This document shows, piece by piece, positions 57,113 to 64,000 of a stretch of 64,000 bases of DNA. The stretch covers positions 1,922,001 to 1,986,000 of the forward strand of contig ML978123.1 in assembly GCA_010015805.1 (NCBI GenBank). Reading direction: 5' to 3'. A model generated the notes under the pieces. It worked only from the letters and a program-made list of their open reading frames with translations. It made no database searches and was not told the DNA's origin. The position numbers and the translations under genes were made by a program. How positions within the stretch are numbered: position 1 is the stretch's first letter; each line of letters opens with the position of its first letter. This DNA comes from Rhizodiscina lignyota (Eukaryota > Ascomycota > Dothideomycetes > Aulographales > Rhizodiscinaceae).

Positions 57113-59124
57113 ATGTCAAGTGCACGCTCCCGCCTTGCCAAACTCGCAGCTCATTTCATCCCTTCATCTTCCTCTCCAACTGTTGCAGATGCGCCAGATT
57201 CAGAATTCAAACACCACTATAACTTCCATACGCTCTCGCCGACCTTCTTCCTCCCGCGCGCAGCTGAAATCGAACCAGAGGTAAGGTCATCGAGGGCCAA
57301 ATACAGACCTCGGTTCCATGAGGGCAGTTGTAGCTGACGGAATTGCAGGCCCTCGCAATATATCATGTCACGGCGAACGGAAAGATTCTGCGGCGGTCGT
57401 ATCAGGAGGCGGCGGACCGCGCGAGGGGCCTGGCGTATTTCATAAAGAAGAAGGGCTTCAAGCGGGTGGGGATATTAGCGACCAATACACCTGCGTTCCT
57501 GGAAGCAATGTTCGGAATCGCTGCCGCGGGAGCTGTGCAGACAGGTATGTTTCAAATTCTGGTCGCGTCTTGCGCCAATGGTACATGAGCTGGATTCAAG
57601 ACGTTCACATGCTAACGGCAGGGCAGCTGTGAACTACAGACTGAAGACTGAGGACATATCATACATCCTCCAACACTCAGACTCCGATGTCATCATTGTT
57701 GATGCCGAATTCGAACCTCTCCTAGCCTCATATCGAGCAGCGCGCCCTTCGATCCCAATAATAGTAGATACCGACACAGACGCAATTGAAGGAGAACCCT
57801 GCGGACCCTTTGACGAAGCTGTCCTAGAAGGGCTAAATTACGACAAAGAAACTGGAGCGAAGGGCTGGGCTGGTCTTGAGGCGCAAGCGAGCAATGAAGA
57901 GGATGTTTTTGCTTTGGCATATACGAGTGGGACCACTGCGAGGCCGAAAGGCGTAGAGTATACACATAGGAATGCGTATCTGGCGGCGATAGGAAATGTT
58001 GTTGAGAGCGGACTAAGTTACCATACTGGGAGGTGCAAGTATTTGTGGACACTGCCAATGTTCCATGCTACTGGTAAGTGTCTCTGTCGAAACTCCATCG
58101 TCACAAGTACTAAACGCTTGCATAGGCTGGACGTTTCCCTGGGCAGTCACGGCTGCAAGAGGCACGCATTACTGCCTCCGCAAAATCGATTATCCCGAGA
58201 TATGGCGCCTTTTGAAGGACGAAGGTATAACGCATTTCAACGCCGCTCCAACCGTCAACACACTGCTGTGTAATGCCAAAGAGGCAGAGAAGTTGCCTCA
58301 GGCTGTACGAGTAACCGTCGCAGCGAGTCCTCCCTCTGCGCATCTGTTTGAGCAAATGACGGACCTGAATCTGCATCCTGTGCATGTCTACGGCATGACT
58401 GAGACGTACGGACCGATCACCAAAGGCTACCATATGCCCATCTGGGAGGAGCTGCCTCTGAAAGAGAAGTACGCACGGATGGCACGCCAAGGCCACGGCT
58501 TCATTACCAGCTTGCCGGTGAGGGTGATCAAAACGGATCTGCCAGAAGGAACGCTCGTGAATGTGGCAAAGGATGGGCAGGAGATTGGTGAGATAGTGTT
58601 CCGGGGAAACATTTGCGCCAAAGGATACTATAAGGATCCGGAGGCAACGAGAAAGCTTTTCGCTGGTGGTGTACTTCATTCAGGGGATTTGGCCGTATGG
58701 CATCCGGACGGCGCGATTCAGATCCTAGATCGAGCGAAGGACATCATTATTAGCGGTGAGTTGGCCTACTTTCTGCGGTGAAATAACTGGCATTATAAGC
58801 TAATCTCATCCAGGTGGCGAAAACATCTCTTCGGTGGCGCTGGAGTCGATGCTCGTGACTCATCCAGATGTACTAGAGGCAGCCTGCGTTGCCGTTGCTG
58901 ATTCCCATTGGGGAGAGCGACCGAAGGCGTTCATCACGGTGAAGCAAGGAAAGAAGATCACAGGCGAAGAGATTATCGACTGGGCAAAGAATAAGAGCGA
59001 TATAAGCAAGTTTATGGTCCCCCGGGAGATTGAAGTTCTGGATGAGCTACCCAAAACGAGTACAGGAAAGCTGCGAAAGAACGTGCTCAGGGAATGGGCG
59101 AAGGGAGCAGACAGGGAAAGGTGA
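57113..59124 (+). CDS. AMP-forming acyl-CoA synthetase (fatty-acid/4-coumarate ligase family)
   Basis: Activates a carboxylic acid to acyl-AMP and then acyl-CoA. Exons are 57113-57280, 57349-57544, 57627-58073, 58126-58755 and 58814-59124, giving 583 residues. Motifs: YTSGTTARPKGV (P-loop), [71 protein letters not shown] and the C-terminal lysine in KTSTGKLRKNVLREW. The N-terminus (MSSARSRLAKLAAHFIPSS) is basic and amphipathic, suggesting mitochondria. The C-terminus lacks a peroxisomal SKL. The closest type is the medium-chain/dicarboxylate-like branch; the substrate is unknown. All introns are GT-AG. Confidence 0.92.
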
Positions 59125-59997
59125 AGTAAAGAAGCTCTATCACTGTAGCATTGTAAATATTCCATACGAATACCACTATTATAGATCGATTTCGATCGCC
59201 AACGTCACGAAAAGTTCCGGAAGTGTACTGAGCCACGCGACGAAGTGAGGCTGCGGCGCGGTTGGATGTTTGATGAACGACCCAAAGGTGAGAACGTGGC
59301 TGAGATAAGCTCGCAAAAAGGCTGAGGAAGTGCAAGTCGTTGTGAAAGTCGCCACTAGCTTAATTGCGATGGTATCGCGCAATTTTGTAGAAGACTCGAG
59401 ATTGACAGCTGTCATGAATGGCAAGGCTGCAACGTTCAGGCCGCGGCGCCCGGAATTACACGGCTTCTCTCAGATAGAAAAAAGGGTCTGCTCAACATAC
59501 GAGTCCTGTGTAGAAGCAGACAGAAGGAAAAGAACCTCGATGAATGCGAGCAGTCACGACCAGAGGCCGTTCGAGAGGCAGCCCAAAACGGTGATATGAT
59601 ATCGCAGAGAAGCGGAAGGTACGCTAGTGTGGCGCTTGGCGTGGTGGTCCGTGCACCGCCAGCCCGCATGCCGTGAGCTTATAAGTTATAAGTAACCCTC
59701 CGCGTTTTTCGCGCGCGCTGTCCATAGCCATGCAACCCCAAACCGCTGTAGCATCCAGACACCACCACCTTTCATTGGCCTTCACCTTTCGCACGTGTTT
59801 ACTGGTTCTTTAGCATCGGAAGCCGGCGTTTTGAGTTTCTTTAGAAATTCTCGAGAGCAACCTCAGCTCTCCCTAATGTCGCGACGATAGACTTTGATGA
59901 ACTCAAGGCGCATGCTTGATCTTCGTTTGACCCTGAAAGCCCCCAAAAGGAACTTTGTCAGGAGCATGCGACAAGAGTTGATGCGCGTTCCTCCACC
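59125..59997. other. Intergenic, 873 bases
   Basis: 3' flank of the synthetase and promoter of MOT1. Frames of 60-90 codons are random-looking. Confidence 0.45.
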
Positions 59998-62900
59998 ATG
60001 GCTTCTCGGTAAGTTACGCGCCATTTAGCCACTGCAAACAGAGCTCGCGCTAACCTCTTTTCGGCCAGACTCGATCGCTTAGTCACGTAAGCTTCCGAGA
60101 GCATCCCTTTACCATGCAGCTCAATTCGAGTGATGGGCTCCAGGGATCCATGCTCGCCGCCACATAATTGGACTTCCGCTCACTAACTTGTATAGTCTTC
60201 TGGAGACTGGAAGCACTCAGCTTATCCGCAATACTGCTGCGGAACAGCTGGCTGATGTCCAAAAACAACATCCCGACGAACTCTTTAATCTGCTGACTCG
60301 CGTCATCCCGTATCTACGCTCCAAGACTTGGGACACGAGAACTGCCACTGCGAAAGCCATCGGTGGAATTGTCAGCAACGCAGAGAAGTTCGATCCAAAC
60401 GCAGAAGATGACCCTATCAAAACGGAGGCCAATGGTACCCATTGGGAGCCCATCAAGCAGGAGGATGGCACGCTCCCGCTTGATGAGGAGCAGCTTCAGC
60501 TCGCAACCCTCGATGTAGCATCCATTCTCGAAAAGGGCAAGCCGCTACTTGCCAGTACGGGCAAGGAGTATGATTATCAGTTCGCCGGAATGGACCCAGC
60601 TATGCGTCTCGCTCATCAGAAGAAATCGCTAACAGCGCGCCTGGGCCTTGGAGGCGAATACATGGACGAAGAGCTCCTTACGAAGGACGACTTCATCAAC
60701 CCAAAGGTTTCGACACCTATGCCAAAGCTCGACACTTCTGTCTCGCAGAGCAACGGGAATGGCATGATATCGCCGGCCGTGGCCATGTCTGCCACAACGC
60801 CAATGGAAGTGACGGCATCAACTCCAAACGATGACTCTGGGATGAGCAAAAGGCAACTCAATATGCTGAAACGCAAAAAGAAGCAGGAATTCAAGAACCA
60901 AGCCAGCAAAGTTCGAGTTGTAGACTTCTCACAGCGCAAAGGCGGACTAGCTCCTCCAGAACCGGTTCCCATCAAGACTGAGATCAAGGGAGAGGACAGC
61001 GACGATAAAAGTGACTATTTCTCTTTGGAAAGAACCAATGGCGATGATACCAGCAAAATGGTCTCTGAGTTCAAAGGCATGCCCGTCCCAGAAAAGTCTA
61101 CTTTCCAAACGGAAGCCGAAGAGCGAGGGCTTGAGTGGCCTTATGAGCGCCTCATGGAATTCCTGACCGTCGACTTGTTCGATCACGACTGGAACATCAG
61201 GCATGGTGCCGCGATGGGCATTCGTGAAGTCATTAGGGTGCATGGAGCTGGAGCTGGACGAGTCCAAGGCAAGACAAGGGCGCAGAATGACGTGCTAAAC
61301 CGCAGGTGGCTGGACGATCTCGCCTGCAGGCTTTGCTGCGTTTTTATGCTCGACCGCTTTGGAGATTACCACTTCGATACGGTTGTCGTTCCTGTCCGTG
61401 AAACCGCTGGTCAGGCTCTTGGAGCTCTTCTGCAATATCTTCCCGCGTCATCTGTCAAGGCAGTGTTCTCCATTCTTCGGGGCTTGGTAGTGCAGGACAG
61501 CCGATCGAAAGGCAAAGATGGCGATCGGCAATGGCAGCCTTCCCATGGTGGTATCCTTGGGATGCGATACCTCGTCGCTGTTCGAAACGACCTTCTCGCG
61601 CACGAACCAGAACTGCTCGACGGTGTACTTGAGGTGGTCATGCAAGCCCTTCGAGATAATGACGATGACGTGCGAGCTGTTGGCGCTGGGACCTTGATTC
61701 CTATCGCGAAAGAAATTGTGGAGTTACGGCCCGCCGTTCTCAACGACCTCATCATGATCATCTGGGATTGCTTGTCAAGCCTTAGCGATGATCTAAGTGC
61801 CAGTACTGGCTCTGTGATGGATCTCTTGGCCAAGCTCTGCGGTTTCCCTCAGGTCTTGGAGGCCATGAAAAAGAATGCGCAGATTGATCCCACATGCACT
61901 TTTGCAGAACTGGTCCCGCGACTCTATCCATTCCTCAGACATACAATTACGACTGTTCGCTCGGCTGTTCTTCGCGCTCTCCTTACATTTTTGGATATCG
62001 AAGGCGAAGGAACCAAAGGATGGATTAATGGGCGAGCCTTGAGACTCGTATTCCAGAATCTACTGGTCGAGCGAAATGAAACTGTACTCACGCTATCACT
62101 GCAAGTATGGAAAGCTCTGGTCTCTTCAATATCTGCCGACGGCCCGGAACACTTCGCACAGGAATTCGAAGCCCATATTGATCCGCTCATCGCACTCACT
62201 CTCAGCCCAATTGGCGTTTCGCGTCACCCACTGCCAATGGATGCCACATTATTCATCAAACCATCTGGCCAACCTTTCATGCCGAATGGGTCGCACTCAC
62301 ATGCTCGCCGGCAATCAACCGCCGGTGCAGAGCCGCCTAAGAAACGCCGCAAATCGGACAAAGCAAAGGAGGTCCCTACAACGACTTATGCAAGCCACAA
62401 CATTGACGGACCGATTATGGACGGAGATGTTGATCTTGTTGGTGCTGATGTTATGATCCGATCGAAGATCTTTTCTTCCAAGGCTTTGGGGGTAGCAATG
62501 AGCACTTGGCCCATTGGTTCAAGAAAATCAACCTTCGAGCCCAGGCTTCTACCACATTTGAACTCTCCCAACTCTTCGACTCAACTTACAACGGCAATGG
62601 TCATCGAGGAATATGCCAAGCTTCTTCCCTCATCGGACGACCTTGCATCAGGCCTCTCACAAGCCCTGCACCCGCTGCTAGAGACGGAACGACCTGTCTG
62701 GTATAGAGACTTGACCAACTATCTGCAGGTACTGCGTGCTCAGTGCCAGTCGCTCTTGAACACTTTCAAAGAACAAGGCCGCGTCAGGAGTCTTCCAGGC
62801 GTTGCACCCGTCGTACAAGGAGAGGAGAATGCGTCAACTTTTGCATTCGGCATTAGTGACGCTGACAAGATTCTTGGGCCGGAGTATGATAGACTTATGA

Positions 62901-64000
62901 AGTCTTTAACTCCATCACAGAGGATAGTGGCTCAGCAGGCTCTCGCCGACGCTCGTGTAGACGCCCAAACAGCGATGAAGGAAGCAAAGACTGTGAAAGA
63001 GCAACGGGATCTTCGGATAAAAGCTGCTGCTGCTGCTGCTTTAGTGGCACTGAAAAGTGTTAATGCCCAAAGACCAGGCGACATCATCAAACATGTGATG
63101 GAAAGCATAAAGAGGGAGGAAAACACAGAGCTGCAGAAACGATCAGCAGCTGCCGTGGCTGCTCTCATTGAGTACCTGGCTGCCTCTGGACGTAAGCCCC
63201 CTGTTTCGAAAGTGGTGGGCAATCTCGTCAAGTACTGCTGTATGGAGACTGCGGAAACGCCAGAGTTCCATACTTTCGCGGATATGACCACGGGCATTGT
63301 GAGTCTCAAGAAGGACGAAAATATTCGAGATCACCCCGACGCAGCGGTATTTGAGCGCGAAGCGAAAGCGGCGAGAATCACCAGACGAGGTGCGAAAGAG
63401 GCCCTCGAACAGCTTACTGTGAATTTTGGCGGGCAGTTGTTTGACCGAGTACCAAATCTTCGCACGCTGATTGAGGGACCCATACTTGAAGCCTTCTCAA
63501 CCGATGATCTCCCAGAAAAAATATACGACTCCGCCACATTCTTCGGCCAAGACGTTGTCGATGCACTCTCGACTCTCCGCGCTCTTGTTCCTAAATTCCA
63601 CCCCGATCTCAAGCCGTTCGTTCTGGAGCTTCTCCCTCTCATCGCAAAGGCACTTCAATCGAAGCTCGCTGTATTACGGTATATGGCAGCCAAGTGTTTT
63701 GCCACGATCTGCAGTGTTATGACAATCGAGGGCATCACTATGCTCGTTGAAAAGGTTTTACCTTCGATCAGTAACGCCATTGATGTGCATTGTCGACAAG
63801 GCGTTATCGAGTGCATATATCACCTTATCCATGTCATGGAAGATGGCATTCTACCTTATGTAATCTTCTTGATTGTGCCGGTACTTGGGCGAATGAGCGA
63901 CTCAGACAACGAAGTGCGTCTCATTGCGACAACGACCTTTGCCACGCTTGTCAAGCTGGTACCATTGGAAGCTGGTATTCCTGATCCGCCTGGCCTGTCT
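59998..64000 (+). CDS. MOT1: TATA-binding-protein-associated factor Mot1, N-terminal part
   Basis: Mot1 is a Swi2/Snf2 ATPase that strips TBP from DNA. Exons are 59998-60008 (11 nt), 60069-60086 (18 nt) and 60196 to the window end; more than 1270 residues are seen and the ATPase domain lies beyond. The start reads MASRLDRLVTLLETGSTQLIRNTAAEQLADVQ, spanning all three exons. Family marks: GLEWPYERLMEFLTVDLFDHDWNIRHGAAMGIREV, RFGDYHFDTVVVPVRETAGQALG, PSHGGILGMRYLVAVR, and the central domain (VWYRDLTNYLQVLR; SLTPSQRIVAQQALADARVD). HEAT repeats make up most of it. Between HEAT blocks are a basic nuclear-type patch (PPKKRRKSDKAK) and an Ala run from a GCT repeat. The coding frame runs to base 64000. 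Confidence 0.93.

Overview
The window looks like nuclear DNA of a filamentous ascomycete (Pezizomycotina). The grounds are short GT-AG introns (mostly about 49-113 nt), compact genes on both strands, a Zn2Cys6 regulator, a cellobiose-dehydrogenase-type cytochrome fused to cytochrome b561, and fungal forms of Vam7, Rrn7, Cic1 and Gbp2. The class (perhaps Dothideomycetes) is only a guess. I recognise no rRNA, tRNA, CRISPR array, transposon or virus-like element. Gene models were built by hand-splicing; each complete multi-exon model closes in frame to a whole number of codons, and several reach the family's exact length (ubiquitin-L40, 128 aa).

Layout. 0-15 kb is mostly housekeeping: the 3' end of an unrecognised gene, ubiquitin-L40, Rrn7, eIF5A back to back with COG3, a secreted protein made of nine exact 26-residue repeats, a Vam7-like PX-SNARE and EB1/Bim1. 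At 15.0-16.7 kb lies a secreted/membrane cytochrome (CDH-type heme domain plus b561). 16.7-22.6 kb is a gene desert with decayed coding stretches and two pairs of short diverged direct repeats. 22.6-28.7 kb holds a NYN-domain protein, a mitochondrial carrier and a three-RRM Gbp2/Hrb1-like protein. About 3 kb without a recognisable gene follows, then a DHA1-type MFS transporter and a Zn2Cys6 regulator (31.7-36.5 kb).

37.7-64 kb is rich in cell-division and gene-expression functions: Mad1, mitochondrial 3-oxoacid CoA-transferase, a broken F-box-like gene, Cdc7 kinase head to head with condensin subunit CAP-D2/Cnd1, a Cic1-like ribosomal L1-domain protein, a ketol-acid reductoisomerase-like enzyme with a changed active site, ribosomal protein L16 (uL13), an acyl-CoA synthetase, and the N-terminal half of Mot1 running off the end.

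How they fit together: EB1, Mad1, Cdc7 and condensin all act in the cell cycle, and the Cdc7/condensin divergent promoter carries two ACGCGT (MluI box) sites. Ubiquitin-L40, L16, Cic1, Rrn7 and eIF5A all serve ribosome production or translation. The points most worth a second look are the 26-residue-repeat secreted protein, the ubiquitin-L40 start codon split by an intron, the 8-nt exon in the Gbp2-like gene, the KARI-like enzyme lacking its usual catalytic motif, and the F-box-like gene with an in-frame stop and a frame change.
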